The notes under the pieces are model-generated. The model made no database searches, was not told the DNA's origin, and worked only from the letters and a program-made list of their open reading frames with translations. From positions 5,785 through 69,784 of the forward strand of contig JBEKTY010000020.1 in assembly GCA_049515555.1 (NCBI GenBank): a stretch of 64,000 nucleotides of DNA. The letters run 5' to 3'. This DNA comes from JBEKTY01 sp049515555 (GTDB lineage Bacteria; Planctomycetota; Planctomycetia; Pirellulales; Thermoguttaceae). Positions 44,020 to 53,263 of this stretch are shown piece after piece. Every line of letters starts with the position of its first letter. Position 1 is the first letter of the stretch. Position numbers and translations under genes: made by a program.

Positions 44020-45066
44020 ATGAACGAGACCTGTGCAGAGCACATCGCTATCCCAGTCAGCGATAGCAGAAGCCTTACTCCGTATGTGTTCTACCACTAC
44101 CTAATTCCTGCACTGAGATCGTGTTTCCTTGACAAACAACCGTCGTTGATCAGTCTTGACATGACCGACGTCGCGAGCGTGAGCCCATTGGTGCTTCCCA
44201 ATCTTATCGTAGTTGGGAAGATTCTCTGCGAGCATTTCGGAACGCCCGGCAGTCTCATCTTGAGTACTCGCAATATTGAAATGCTGGAATTCTTGAAGGG
44301 CATGGGCTTCTTTAGGTTCCTCGACCAGTACGCCTTCTTCAAATACGACAAGGACTTTATACACCCACTTGAGAGCAAGACAAGGGGAGACCTTGCCGCG
44401 GTGGCGTACATACCGCCTGAAGGTCTTTCTGCTGAGGAGATCTTCCACCAACTCTTGCGTGACAACAAGAGCATCAATCATTTCATCGACCATTTCGATA
44501 CCTTCCACATGGCGACTGTCTTCGCCCGTACCATCGGAGAGCTTGCACACAATTGCTCCACACACGGTCGGTCTTTCGCCATCCTTAGTGCATACGGAGG
44601 CCCCAAACTAGGATTACAGTGTGCGGTTTCCGATTGCGGCATCGGATACCGATCTAGCCTCCTTGAACACCCCAAGGACCTCCTGGTGTATCCAGAATCT
44701 GATCTGCGCAGAACAGACTCCCTCGCGAACTACAGGGCGATTATTGAAGCGGTCTGCAGACGACTCGGAAACGAAACATACGGGCTTTCGACCGTCGTTC
44801 GAGACATCGCAGCAATTCGTGGAACAACCAGAGTCCATTCCGTTGACACCCAGGTCGTGTTTACCCCGCACAATCAAGCAGGACTACCGGGACTTCAAGA
44901 CAACGAAAGCGTTGGCAGCAGCGGCCATAGGCTCGCAGAACGTCTGCAGGCATTGGCCAATGCGACAGACAGCCCCCAAACCTCACCGGTGCGTATAAGG
45001 GAATCGAAGCTTGCGGGAGTTCACGTCGAGTTCGAGCTACCAGCCGCGGGAAGAGAAGGGAAGTAG
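44020..45066 (+). CDS. STAS-like domain fused to histidine-kinase-type ATPase
   Basis: A 348-residue protein from ATG 44020 after GGAGGG. The first ~115 residues have a STAS-like alternation (LISLDMTDVASVSPLVLPNLIVVGKIL, GSLILSTRNIEMLEFLKGMGFFRFL). The rest carries GHKL ATPase boxes: N-box IGELAHNCSTHG near 177, G1 VSDCGIGYRSSL near 205 and G2 GLSTVVRDIAAIRG near 250. No phosphoacceptor histidine domain is present, so it is more like an anti-sigma-type or conflict-system ATPase than a sensor kinase. It opens the phosphoribosyltransferase/ThyX cassette, 88 bp after res. Confidence 0.75.
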   Translation: MNETCAEHIAIPVSDSRSLTPYVFYHYLIPALRSCFLDKQPSLISLDMTDVASVSPLVLPNLIVVGKILCEHFGTPGSLILSTRNIEMLEFLKGMGFFRFLDQYAFFKYDKDFIHPLESKTRGDLAAVAYIPPEGLSAEEIFHQLLRDNKSINHFIDHFDTFHMATVFARTIGELAHNCSTHGRSFAILSAYGGPKLGLQCAVSDCGIGYRSSLLEHPKDLLVYPESDLRRTDSLANYRAIIEAVCRRLGNETYGLSTVVRDIAAIRGTTRVHSVDTQVVFTPHNQAGLPGLQDNESVGSSGHRLAERLQALANATDSPQTSPVRIRESKLAGVHVEFELPAAGREGK

Positions 45067-45073
45067 AAGCTAT

Positions 45074-46021
45074 ATGATTAGCTGGCAACTGACTAACGGC
45101 CTTGAGTACGTTCCGTTAAACGTAAACTGTCTTTCGGTGCAGGGGCCATCCTGCCCCCTCGGTCACCTGCTACTAGCTGAAAGTGTCGCCATCGCGATGA
45201 AGCGATTGTGTGAGACCGTGGGTCCTCCAATCACTTTTGACTTCTCTGGGATCAGTATCTCGAACTCGCGAGCGTTCGAGGTCTTCCGTGAAGAATCAGT
45301 TGCTAGGCCGGTTCTCTTCATTAATGTCAATGACTTGTGTCTTGCCAGACTAAGGGACGATGGCGTGCCGCTCGAAGACGAGTTGGTCGACCAAGTGATC
45401 GGCGTCAGAAACTTCTGGGTCGGAGCCCAGCGTGATGCCACCCTGCCCGCTGGTCTGGGGGAGACCAACGGCAGATACATTCGACACTTTCTAATGTCGA
45501 AGCAAGGGGTGCTGACTGATTGGGGTGGTATCCTTCCATCAACGCCCGTCTATGCAACAAAATACTACGACGTTAAGAGATTATGTATCGAGCAGAACAC
45601 TCTTCAGGTAATTGCGACTGGGATTGGCTCCGCTGTGTTGAAAGCGGGAACTGCGTTTGACGTTGTCGTGGCTAGCAGCCACACGGGCTCCCTAGTCGCG
45701 GCCCCGGTTTCGATATTGCTCGGGAAACGACTGCACTGCTGGACTGACCTTGGACCTTCATTTCGGCCGAAACGTCGGATGGATTGGGCGGAGGGCAGAG
45801 GGAAAAGGTGTATCCTCGTCGCAGACGTAATTTGCATGGGTACGGAGGCACGCACAGCCCAAGCCTTCTTGGCCGCGTCTGGGAACACACTTGTGGGCTG
45901 TGCGGCGATTGCAGTCTATTTACCGCCAAACAAGGTGCAGTGCTTTTCCTTGCTCGACAGGAGCGATCTTGAGCAAATGGGATATCGACTATCGATTCCA
46001 GCGATGGGAGCGGGAACATGA
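45074..46021 (+). CDS. STAS-like protein with phosphoribosyltransferase domain
   Basis: A 315-residue protein starting at ATG 45074, seven bases after the previous stop. The N-terminal ~100 residues repeat the STAS-like pattern (ITFDFSGISISNSRAFEVF). The C-terminal ~180 residues look like a type I phosphoribosyltransferase: TAFDVVVASSHTGSLVAAPVSILLGKRLHCW, then the PRPP loop in RCILVADVICMGTEARTAQAFL. The canonical DD-x-x-T-T-G loop is altered (AD-x-x-x-M-G-T), so activity is uncertain. The stop overlaps the next start as ATGA, indicating tight coupling. Confidence 0.72.
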   Translation: MISWQLTNGLEYVPLNVNCLSVQGPSCPLGHLLLAESVAIAMKRLCETVGPPITFDFSGISISNSRAFEVFREESVARPVLFINVNDLCLARLRDDGVPLEDELVDQVIGVRNFWVGAQRDATLPAGLGETNGRYIRHFLMSKQGVLTDWGGILPSTPVYATKYYDVKRLCIEQNTLQVIATGIGSAVLKAGTAFDVVVASSHTGSLVAAPVSILLGKRLHCWTDLGPSFRPKRRMDWAEGRGKRCILVADVICMGTEARTAQAFLAASGNTLVGCAAIAVYLPPNKVQCFSLLDRSDLEQMGYRLSIPAMGAGT

Positions 46022-47667
46022 CTAGATTTGACGACAACCTCGCCGTAGTACAAGCCATGAAGACATACCTTCCCCGGTATCAGCAGATCCGGGAAAGCAT
46101 TGCGTCGCAATTGCAGCCAACAGCTTACGTTCATGGAGACACCTTCACTTCTCACGGGGCTGATCATTGTGCTCGCATTCTTCGGCACCTTAACATTCTC
46201 CTTGAGGGATGGGAGCCGTTCTTTAATGACATTAAGGCCGAGGAGCTATTTTGCCTTGGCGTTGCCGTCATGCTGCATGACATTGTTATGACCGTCCAAC
46301 CACAGTTGCGGCGGACTCATTCAGGTGACGCGAAACGAATAATTCGTGAGGAGTTCGAACGCACGCGAGGCTCATTTGCTGCAATCCAAATTGATGCTCC
46401 AGTCGTAGACGCAGTCGCCGACATCGTCTATGCACACTCCGATCTGAAGGACGAAGCTGGAAACATCACTGAGCGAACGCTCGAAGCAGTGCGTAACGCC
46501 GAGCGGTCAGGCGAGGGCGGCAGTAGGCTGCGGACCTACGTTCCAGCCGCTCTCTTACGCTTTGGCGATGAGCTTGACTGTACGTTACAGCGAATCCAGG
46601 ATTCACAAGCCCTGATTGCTGCGGAGCACAAGGACAACCCGCACTGGAGAAAATGTGCTCTGATTCGGGAAATTATGCCGCCGAGTGGGCTTCGTACAGA
46701 CATCGAAGTGAATGTCAACGATCTCGCACTCCAGAGTAGTGATGACAAGGCAAATGACATGAAGTTAATACTGGAGGTTCGGGAGAAGCTTCAGAAGTCG
46801 CTGGAAGAGGTTAACACTGTTGTCTTTCATCGGGTTGGCTGGTGGCATTTTAACACCGTGAAGCTAACGGCTGAGAGCCAGCGATTGATGACCTCACTCG
46901 AACCACATGATCCGCTCGGAACGCCAATTCAGACGGTGCCGGAAGCCAGTCCGGCACATGAGGTTCCAACTCGTGCTGGAGCGGTGGCGGCGGCAGCGAC
47001 CCAGGAGGCTGTTGGCTTGATATCCGCAGACCCGGAGATGGCGAGTAAGCTTAACGAATGGGTTGTGACGAAGAGAATGCTGAAATCCGGGCATTTCAGC
47101 ATGTCTCCTGGAAGACATGCAACCGACTGGATTGACACGTCTCAGTTATTGGAAGAAACCCGATACCTAGGGCAGATAGTGAACAGCTTTATTGGTATCC
47201 TCACTCAACGGGGCGTCACTGGGAATGATGCTGTGCTTATTGGAGCTGGCTTCCCTGGCCTGATTATTGCTTCACAAATGAGCTTTGTTGGTGGCTACGG
47301 GTGTTCGTACATAGTCCCGGTTCATGACGGAGGTAGGGAAGAGAAGTACAGCAGGTTACCCGAAATACCGGAGAGCAAGAGCATAGTGTTGGTGACGGAT
47401 GTCGTCGCTGAAGGCAAAACGCTTGGTAGAGTCATGCAGTGCCTCTCTGATACATACGGGGTCTCGCCAGACAGAGTGCGGGCTATCTTGACGGTCTTTG
47501 TGAGAAGGCCGACGCGGATACAAGTGCCGATGGAGAACAGTATCAAGGATAAGCTTGTGCCGCTGAATTGTGATTTTCCGATTCAGATATGCGACAAGGC
47601 TGTAGGTGAGTGCATGCTATACAGGAACAAGCTGGTGGAAGTCATTAACGAAGATTTGAGCGAGTAG
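46018..47667 (+). CDS. HD-domain protein fused to phosphoribosyltransferase
   Basis: A 549-residue protein. Residues ~35-260 form an HD-superfamily domain: HGADHCARILRHLN as the first metal histidine region, VAVMLHDIVM with the HD dyad near 90, then AHSDLK and LLRFGDELDCTLQRI. This layout resembles the HD domains of bacterial conflict proteins. A linker of ~60 residues follows. The C-terminal ~200 residues are phosphoribosyltransferase-like: AVLIGAGFPGLIIASQM then KSIVLVTDVVAEGKTLGRVMQ. It pairs with the preceding phosphoribosyltransferase protein through the ATGA overlap. Probable roles are nucleotide hydrolysis and base exchange; the substrate is unknown. Confidence 0.75.
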   Translation: MTRFDDNLAVVQAMKTYLPRYQQIRESIASQLQPTAYVHGDTFTSHGADHCARILRHLNILLEGWEPFFNDIKAEELFCLGVAVMLHDIVMTVQPQLRRTHSGDAKRIIREEFERTRGSFAAIQIDAPVVDAVADIVYAHSDLKDEAGNITERTLEAVRNAERSGEGGSRLRTYVPAALLRFGDELDCTLQRIQDSQALIAAEHKDNPHWRKCALIREIMPPSGLRTDIEVNVNDLALQSSDDKANDMKLILEVREKLQKSLEEVNTVVFHRVGWWHFNTVKLTAESQRLMTSLEPHDPLGTPIQTVPEASPAHEVPTRAGAVAAAATQEAVGLISADPEMASKLNEWVVTKRMLKSGHFSMSPGRHATDWIDTSQLLEETRYLGQIVNSFIGILTQRGVTGNDAVLIGAGFPGLIIASQMSFVGGYGCSYIVPVHDGGREEKYSRLPEIPESKSIVLVTDVVAEGKTLGRVMQCLSDTYGVSPDRVRAILTVFVRRPTRIQVPMENSIKDKLVPLNCDFPIQICDKAVGECMLYRNKLVEVINEDLSE

Positions 47668-47679
47668 TCGAGGTAACAC

Positions 47680-48315
47680 GTGAAGATAATCACACCGAGA
47701 ATAGAAGTGTTGTGGACTGAGGCGGGAGAAACGACACTCCATCGCATTGAAGTCGCAGGAAGAACTGCTCACAAGAGCGAGGCTGGCGTGTCGCAGGATT
47801 CTGCGGCTGAGTTTGTCAAGATGATCGTCGCTCGGCAGCATTTCTCCGTGCTGGAACATGTGGTGGTGAGTGCCCGAGTAGTGTGTGATCGAGGGGTATC
47901 GCACGAAATCGTCAGGCATCGGATCGCAAGCTACACGCAGGAGTCCACTAGGTTCTGCAATTACTCGGAGAAGAAGTTTGGTGGAGAGATCTTATTCGTT
48001 CTGCCCAGCTTCCTTTACGGGAAGGCGGATGATGACCTGATGTTTCAGAAATGGAGGCACGCGGTGCAGGAAGCGGAACGCACCTACTTGGAGATGATCC
48101 GGTTGGGGGCAAAGCCAGAAGAGGCAAGATCGGTGTTACCGAACTCCCTCAAGACCGAGATGGTGATGACGATGAATTTGAGGGAGTGGAGGCATTTCTT
48201 CTCGCTTCGTACTGCTACGGCAGCACACCCGGATATGCAGATCATCGCCAAGTCACTTCTCGCCGAGTTCCGGTCGCATATTCCAGTTGTCTTCGATGAC
48301 GTGGGGGAATTATAG
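47680..48315 (+). CDS. thyX: Flavin-dependent thymidylate synthase homologue (ThyX)
   Basis: A 211-residue protein with a GTG start at 47680, 12 bp after the previous stop. It contains the complete ThyX signature RHRIASYTQES (RHR-x7-S) near residue 87, preceded by HFSVLEHVVVSARVVCDRG, and the C-terminal NLREWRHFFSLRTATAAHPDMQIIAK that supplies substrate-binding residues. Length is slightly below the ~220-250 of housekeeping ThyX. ThyX makes dTMP from dUMP with FADH2 and methylenetetrahydrofolate. Some homologues act on other uridine nucleotides in nucleoside antibiotic pathways (PolB in polyoxin). Position inside a phosphoribosyltransferase cassette suggests such a specialised role or protection of thymidine supply. 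Confidence 0.92.
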   Translation: MKIITPRIEVLWTEAGETTLHRIEVAGRTAHKSEAGVSQDSAAEFVKMIVARQHFSVLEHVVVSARVVCDRGVSHEIVRHRIASYTQESTRFCNYSEKKFGGEILFVLPSFLYGKADDDLMFQKWRHAVQEAERTYLEMIRLGAKPEEARSVLPNSLKTEMVMTMNLREWRHFFSLRTATAAHPDMQIIAKSLLAEFRSHIPVVFDDVGEL

Positions 48316-48535
48316 CCGCGGTCAGCTTGGACGTGTTGGCCAAATTGGGTCTGCGGGGTTACGAGAAGCTTGCTGGCAAGTGTCGGAGGTGCTTCATTAC
48401 GAATGCTCTGGCCTAGACTCCTCGACGGCTGCAATTCTGGGTTCAATTGAGCGACACGGTTGCGGAGAGCTTCGCCGACGCAGGTGGTTATTGCCCCGAG
48501 TTCATGCTGCCACCCTCTGTTCTCTAGATGACTAT

Positions 48536-48976
48536 ATGAAAGACATTGTGGTTCACAACGGCAACATTCGGATCGAGATGAATGGGAAGGCAAGTCCGAA
48601 TGAAATAAAGGCCCTATTTGCTTCTATTGGTTGGTCAGAAGAGTCACATTTGAGCGACGACCAAGTTGACATGGCCTTCAATAATGCCTATTGCAATTTT
48701 ATGGCAAGAGATAATGATGAAGGCAGATTGATAGGGGTTGTACGAGCATCCTACGATGGGATCTACGTTATGCTTTGGAATCTAGTTGTTCGTCCTGAAT
48801 ACCAGAACAGAGGGATCGGCCTTCACTTGCTAACACTCATTCTCGATGAAATGAGGGAGAGAGGCCACAAATCCATTGCCGGGTTGGCACTCAATGCCAT
48901 GGCAGGAAAATATGCTCAAGTAGGATTGCTGCCAGCACACCATCTAACCGTGGTTACAACAGATGCCAAACTGTAA
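48536..48976 (+). CDS. GNAT-family acetyltransferase
   Basis: A 146-residue protein; start ATG 48536 (MKDIVVHNG) or the later ATG 48578. The acetyl-CoA site is visible in LWNLVVRPEYQNRGIGLHLLTLIL (the Q/R-x-x-G-x-G/A loop) with a supporting strand GRLIGVVRASYDGIYVMLW. The preceding 220 bp contain no convincing gene. Small GNAT enzymes acetylate amines on metabolites, antibiotics or proteins. In this cassette the substrate might be the product of the ThyX/phosphoribosyltransferase pathway. Confidence 0.82.
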   Translation: MKDIVVHNGNIRIEMNGKASPNEIKALFASIGWSEESHLSDDQVDMAFNNAYCNFMARDNDEGRLIGVVRASYDGIYVMLWNLVVRPEYQNRGIGLHLLTLILDEMRERGHKSIAGLALNAMAGKYAQVGLLPAHHLTVVTTDAKL

Positions 48977-49055
48977 TCCGGTGGGGGGGGGCAGCGAATG
49001 ATTGAGACGTTCACAGACCATTTGAGGAAGTCTAACTTCTGATTAGGATGATGCG

Positions 49056-50126
49056 ATGGCCCGTTCCAGATGTCCAGATGCCACTCACACACTACTCCTA
49101 GAGAAACATAGGGAACTCGATTATCTCTGCAGGCATCCTGGTGAGCGTATATTCATTTCTGATTGGTATTGTCATCACCCATTTGCTAAAGACTACTTAC
49201 CCTCAGATACGTTTGAAAGTCCGAGTGAAAGTGACTTGCTCCAGTATTGCTTCCAAAACGATACGTCGGAGATACACGAGGAAATTATCATCTTTCACAA
49301 GCACAACGATGGTGTGCTACTGCAAAAGGAGGAGATCTACGTCGGGGCAGGAATGACACCTCTACTCACGGCTCAGATGCTTATGCTGAAAGCCAAGGGC
49401 TTTACAGGACTATATTACGCAAAGCCTCTCTATTACGCTTTCTACTATCTGGCCCACTTGCTCAACATCGGGCTGACCCCAATTTGCGATACACCCTTGA
49501 ACAGGCCAGGCGTACACGTGCGATTACCCAGGAAGAAATCTTGCCTGATCATTTGTGACCCCTTATGGTATATGGGCCGTTATGTTCTACAGGAGTATAT
49601 GGTAGCTTTGAAAGCGTGGCAGGCTCAGACCGGGTCGTTGATACTCGTCGATGGTGGATTCCAGTATATGAGGTGGGACACAACGAATCGAAAAGAAGCC
49701 AGTTCGATGTTCGATAGAGAGTTGACCTTTCGTTCCATATGTCCGACTAAAGCCCTCGCTGTCCATGGGGTAAGGTTCTCTTACACACTCTTGCCAAGGG
49801 CTTATCAGGAGGACATGCGTTACGCCTACGCAAACGCATGTGGATCCTCCTGTATATTCAGTCACAAAGCTGCGTGTAGAATCATGAAGGTTCTAAATGC
49901 TAGGGATAGTAACTGTGAACTGCTGAGGTACATTCAGGGTAGGTACAATCAGCTTGTAGGTAGGCATGTTTTCATCGATGACATTGGTGCAGAAGCTACT
50001 TACTTCGTGTTTGCGAAACTCCTCGGCGATGCCTCGCAGTATATTGCGATGGGGCAAGAGTTTTTTGATACTACAAACTATCCAGATCATGTGCGATTTA
50101 ACGTGTTGCTGAGACGCGAATTGTAA
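49056..50126 (+). CDS. PLP-dependent aminotransferase-like protein (fold type I)
   Basis: A 356-residue protein from ATG 49056 after AGGATG. Elements of fold-type-I enzymes are visible: VGAGMTPLLTAQMLML near residue 97 at the cofactor phosphate position, CLIICDPLWYMGRY, SLILVDGGFQYMRWD with the Asp that binds the pyridine nitrogen, and CPTKALAVHGVRFSY with the likely Schiff-base Lys near 232. The usual N-terminal substrate region is divergent. It could transfer an amino group to a nucleoside or sugar intermediate. It is the last gene of the plus-strand cassette. Confidence 0.7.
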   Translation: MARSRCPDATHTLLLEKHRELDYLCRHPGERIFISDWYCHHPFAKDYLPSDTFESPSESDLLQYCFQNDTSEIHEEIIIFHKHNDGVLLQKEEIYVGAGMTPLLTAQMLMLKAKGFTGLYYAKPLYYAFYYLAHLLNIGLTPICDTPLNRPGVHVRLPRKKSCLIICDPLWYMGRYVLQEYMVALKAWQAQTGSLILVDGGFQYMRWDTTNRKEASSMFDRELTFRSICPTKALAVHGVRFSYTLLPRAYQEDMRYAYANACGSSCIFSHKAACRIMKVLNARDSNCELLRYIQGRYNQLVGRHVFIDDIGAEATYFVFAKLLGDASQYIAMGQEFFDTTNYPDHVRFNVLLRREL

Positions 50127-50578
50127 GGATATGGTAACGACATGCTGAGACTACCAGAAAATGATGGACAGTTGGCTACAGCACTTCAAGCAGAGGAAGG
50201 AGGTCCCTGTTCTCACTTCTCTCGCTCGCCAACGCGACCTGCGGATGGGAAATGGCATGAAGGCTCGTGGCTTCGGCGACCTGAATCCGTTGAATACGGT
50301 CGCTAATCTCAGTGACCAATAACACTAAAGCAGCGTTGGTTCAGGTGACAGCGACCTGTTCGTGGTCTTTCGCGATACTTCTTTCAGAACAACACTCGTG
50401 ATACCGCTGGATCGCCAATATCCACGAAGGCCTCATCAGCGGCAATTCTGGCTCCGGTTGAGCGGCGGTTTCGCGGGAACTCCGCCGGCCATCCCGATTC
50501 GGGAACGGTGGCTGTGAGGATATCAGGGGTCATGCCGGCCGGCGTCGGTTGCCGGCCGAGTGATTGGGTCGCAATCAG
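50127..50578. other. Intergenic stretch after the ThyX cassette
   Basis: About 450 bp, no protein-like frame. It holds a G+C-rich hairpin (gccggcc/ggccggc type) around 50535-50560 that may terminate both convergent transcripts. Confidence 0.4.
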
Positions 50579-51253
50579 TTAGCGACCTTGGGTTTGCTCA
50601 GGCCGGGGCGAAGTTGGCTTCGCCGCCGGAGCCTGCGTCGTTACGACCGGCTTGGAAGCCGGTTCGGTCTTGGCATGATGCTTACCGATGCCATTGGACA
50701 TACGACACGCTCCTTTCTTGGGTTTGGGGTTGTTGAGAGTACCTAACAATTGAGCGACCCGCGAGTAATACTTGGCAAGCGTGTCTCGCGAGTTCGCGAA
50801 CAAGACGATTTCCAGGACGACGAAATGTAGGTTTGCCCAACCGGCAGCCCGCAGCCCCTTCCCATTCCAGACCAGCCAGGCCGCATAGGTGAAGCCGGCC
50901 GCAATGAACATATTGGCGTAAAACTGGTAATACCGGTAGTGGCCTTCGTTCAGGGTGAGGAACCCTTTCAGTTTGTCGTCGAGATTGCCGAACCGCCATG
51001 CCGGCCGGGTCAGACCCGTGACGTGGTGGATGCTGTCGATCACGAGCCAGCGGACGCCGCTTACGGTCAGGCCGGTGCCGACCGAAGCCAGCGTCACGTA
51101 TAGGAACCCGGCAACCGTGGGAGCCCCCTGTTGGGAGGCCGTGATCCACGATTCCACGGTCGGCGAGAAGTAGCCGATGCCCCACAGGGCCACGAAACCG
51201 GGCAAGATGTAGGCGATCACCAGCCCGAAGTTCTCGTTCGTGAGGGCGTTCAC
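50579..51253 (-). CDS. Hypothetical membrane protein
   Basis: A 224-residue protein with a GTG start at 51253. Four hydrophobic segments are visible: LVIAYILPGFVALWGIGYF, VAGFLYVTLASVGTGLTVSG, NMFIAAGFTYAAWLVW and HFVVLEIVLFANS. The C-terminal ~45 residues are polar, rich in Lys, Pro and Thr, and likely cytoplasmic. No family recognised. It lies 81 bp downstream of the gene at 51335-52102 on the same strand. Confidence 0.65.
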   Translation of the reverse strand: MNALTNENFGLVIAYILPGFVALWGIGYFSPTVESWITASQQGAPTVAGFLYVTLASVGTGLTVSGVRWLVIDSIHHVTGLTRPAWRFGNLDDKLKGFLTLNEGHYRYYQFYANMFIAAGFTYAAWLVWNGKGLRAAGWANLHFVVLEIVLFANSRDTLAKYYSRVAQLLGTLNNPKPKKGACRMSNGIGKHHAKTEPASKPVVTTQAPAAKPTSPRPEQTQGR

Positions 51254-51334
51254 AGCCGGCCGCCTCGACTGCCGGCAGCCGTCCGGCCGGAAACCGCCGC
51301 TCGGATTGTGGCCGAAATATGAACATGCGTATAT

Positions 51335-52102
51335 CTAGTATAGCGGTCGCGTCGCACGAAGCAAGCCCCCCTGGAAAAAAAATTCCGGGTCGCTCTTGTC
51401 CGCGACCAGCAGGATTTCGTTGCCGGCTGCGGAAACCCGGTCGAAGGGCTTCACGATCCGACGCCGATAGCGAAGAACGTCGAAGCCGATGGGCTCCAGA
51501 CCGGCCGGCCTCCGCCGCTCGTTGATATGGCGAATCAGGTTCAACAACTGCCGCCGAACGGGAGCGTAGGGCTCGAAGGGCAGGTTGTGGAGTTCCGCGG
51601 CCAGGCCCACCGCCGACCGGTGGAGGGCGATGTCGAGCAGGTAAGCTTTCAGCCCCGAGTACCATTCCTTGTCGATCTGGACCCGGACTCGCCACTTCGT
51701 GTCCCGGACCAATGCCCCCTTGGTGGTACTCTTGGCCTTGAACCCGCCGGGGGCGACGGAGATCGAGTAGCCGGCAAACCTTATAGGAACATGCCGGGCA
51801 TCGCGAATGTTCTGAGCTTCATCGTCGAAAAACGGATGATGACCGTGGGTTGCCAGGAGCAGGAATCGCCGTTGATAGCGGATGTAGTGGACGTTGGCGA
51901 TGCCCACCGCCTTGCGTCGGGCTCGCGACTGCCGTGACATGCCTATGCCGTACTTTGCCAGCAGCTTTAGGTCCACCGACCGCGGCTCCTTCTCCTTGGG
52001 CACGATGCCGGAGACGTAGAACCAGTACCCGTGGGGGAGGTAGCAACTGACCAACTGCTGAACAAAACCGGCCACCGAGGTGGCGATACAACGATACTCC
52101 AT
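51335..52102 (-). CDS. Hypothetical basic protein
   Basis: A 255-residue protein; ATG 52102 (MEYRCIATSVAGFVQQL) is favoured by the GGGGG upstream over a TTG at 52183. The product is basic and mixed alpha/beta: YLPHGYWFYVSGIVPKEKEP, RRKAVGIANVHYIRYQRRFLLLATHGHHPFFDDE, KWRVRVQIDKEWYSGLKAYLLDIALHRS and PVRRQLLNLIRHINERRR. The His-rich HGHHPFFDD is striking and could bind metal. It might be a small nuclease or replication protein, but no family is recognised with certainty. Confidence 0.65.
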   Translation of the reverse strand: MEYRCIATSVAGFVQQLVSCYLPHGYWFYVSGIVPKEKEPRSVDLKLLAKYGIGMSRQSRARRKAVGIANVHYIRYQRRFLLLATHGHHPFFDDEAQNIRDARHVPIRFAGYSISVAPGGFKAKSTTKGALVRDTKWRVRVQIDKEWYSGLKAYLLDIALHRSAVGLAAELHNLPFEPYAPVRRQLLNLIRHINERRRPAGLEPIGFDVLRYRRRIVKPFDRVSAAGNEILLVADKSDPEFFFQGGLLRATRPLY

Positions 52103-52164
52103 GCCCCCAAGTCGGCACATTCCGGCGGACTGCTTCCAGTCGCCGGCCAACCGGGTAGAAAAAT

Positions 52165-52183
52165 TGGGGTTGTTCGCGGCCAA
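52165..52183 (+). repeat. 19-bp direct repeat, partner at 54061-54079
   Basis: tggggttgttcgcggccaa occurs identically at 54061-54079. Flanking ~25 bp on the left side are also similar. The copies bracket the PEP-CTERM gene and the gene at 53264. Confidence 0.7.
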
Positions 52184-52328
52184 ACGCCCCCCTCCCGAGA
52201 CGCTGCTTTCAGCCGCAACCCCATGCCGTTGAAGTTAAGAATAGCAACGCGGGCCAGAACGAACTTCGACACCAACGGAAAAGACACCCCAATGGATGTC
52301 CCTTTGCGTTTGCCTTCTTGGCCCTGAC

Positions 52329-52931
52329 CTACACCGCCCGCAGCTTTCGTCGCAAAGCATAACCGGCGAGCCCTAGGGCAGCCGCTCCGAGAAGGGCGAA
52401 GGTGGAAGGTTCGGGGACGGCAGAGAACGTAACCCCAATGCTATCGCGGTAACGCCATAGGGTGCTACCATCGAATTCTTCCAGGTAGAAAACTGTCCCG
52501 GCCGGGCACGCGGAGGGTGTGAAGTTATACGACTGATATGTAAGGGTTGGGGCACCAGTTGGGAAGTCAGATATCACCGACCCGCTGGAATCCAGCAATT
52601 CCAATTGTGCTGTAACGCCACCATAGTTATTGAATGCGGATCCACTCAAAGAAACACCAGTGACCGTTACAGGTGAGTCAAATGTCAATTTGTCCTTATA
52701 AATAAGGCTTCCGCCGCCATCCTGCGTGCCCTCGAATGTCACTGATTGACCGGAAAAAGGACCCAAAGGGTCATTGGTTGACGAAGTCCATCCGTACCAA
52801 TTCGTGTTTGCGGGAAATGTGGGTGACGAACTTGGATCAACGGTAACCGACATATTGGCAGCCGACGCCGAACAAGAAAGTACAAGAATTGCTGCGACAC
52901 TTAGAATTGAGTCAAGAACACGAAGTTTCAT
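52329..52931 (-). CDS. PEP-CTERM sorting-domain protein
   Basis: A 200-residue exported protein from ATG 52931 (MKLRVLDSILSVAAILVL) after AGAGGAG. It has a signal peptide and a beta-rich Ser/Thr/Gly body (TVDPSSSPTFPANTNWYG, VTFEGTQDGGGSL). The C-terminus is a classic PEP-CTERM signal: VPEPSTFALLGAAALGLAGYALRRK, combining the PEP motif, hydrophobic helix and basic tail. An exosortase elsewhere in the genome would process it and send the mature protein to the envelope or matrix. It is unusual cargo for a mobilizable element. Confidence 0.88.
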   Translation of the reverse strand: MKLRVLDSILSVAAILVLSCSASAANMSVTVDPSSSPTFPANTNWYGWTSSTNDPLGPFSGQSVTFEGTQDGGGSLIYKDKLTFDSPVTVTGVSLSGSAFNNYGGVTAQLELLDSSGSVISDFPTGAPTLTYQSYNFTPSACPAGTVFYLEEFDGSTLWRYRDSIGVTFSAVPEPSTFALLGAAALGLAGYALRRKLRAV

Positions 52932-53263
52932 TGGGAAGCACTCCTCTTGGTGGAGAAACAGCGGATGATCCCGTCTAGGATACCCCAACCCGTCGTTCCT
53001 TTCCTCAAGCACCGTGGTGTCAGTCTGGTGTCGCTCTGGTGCCAGTTGCGGCCGACCGGCCAAATCCTCGGCACACAACCCAACCAAAGAGGGGTGAATG
53101 TTAGGCTGTCGTTAGCGATGTGTTAGCACGACGTTGCGGCGAAGCTGAATTCCGTGGGGCACGCTTGACACGCGATAGGCAGCATTTATCCTGATGTTCA
53201 AATACCCCTTGGGCTGTAGCAGTGTACGCCCTGGCACGATACGCCATTAGGCGACGACAAAGC

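Noticed and set aside
48287..48535. N-terminal extension of the GNAT gene
   Set aside because: The frame is open but the translated sequence has no protein-like character and the family fold begins after 48536.
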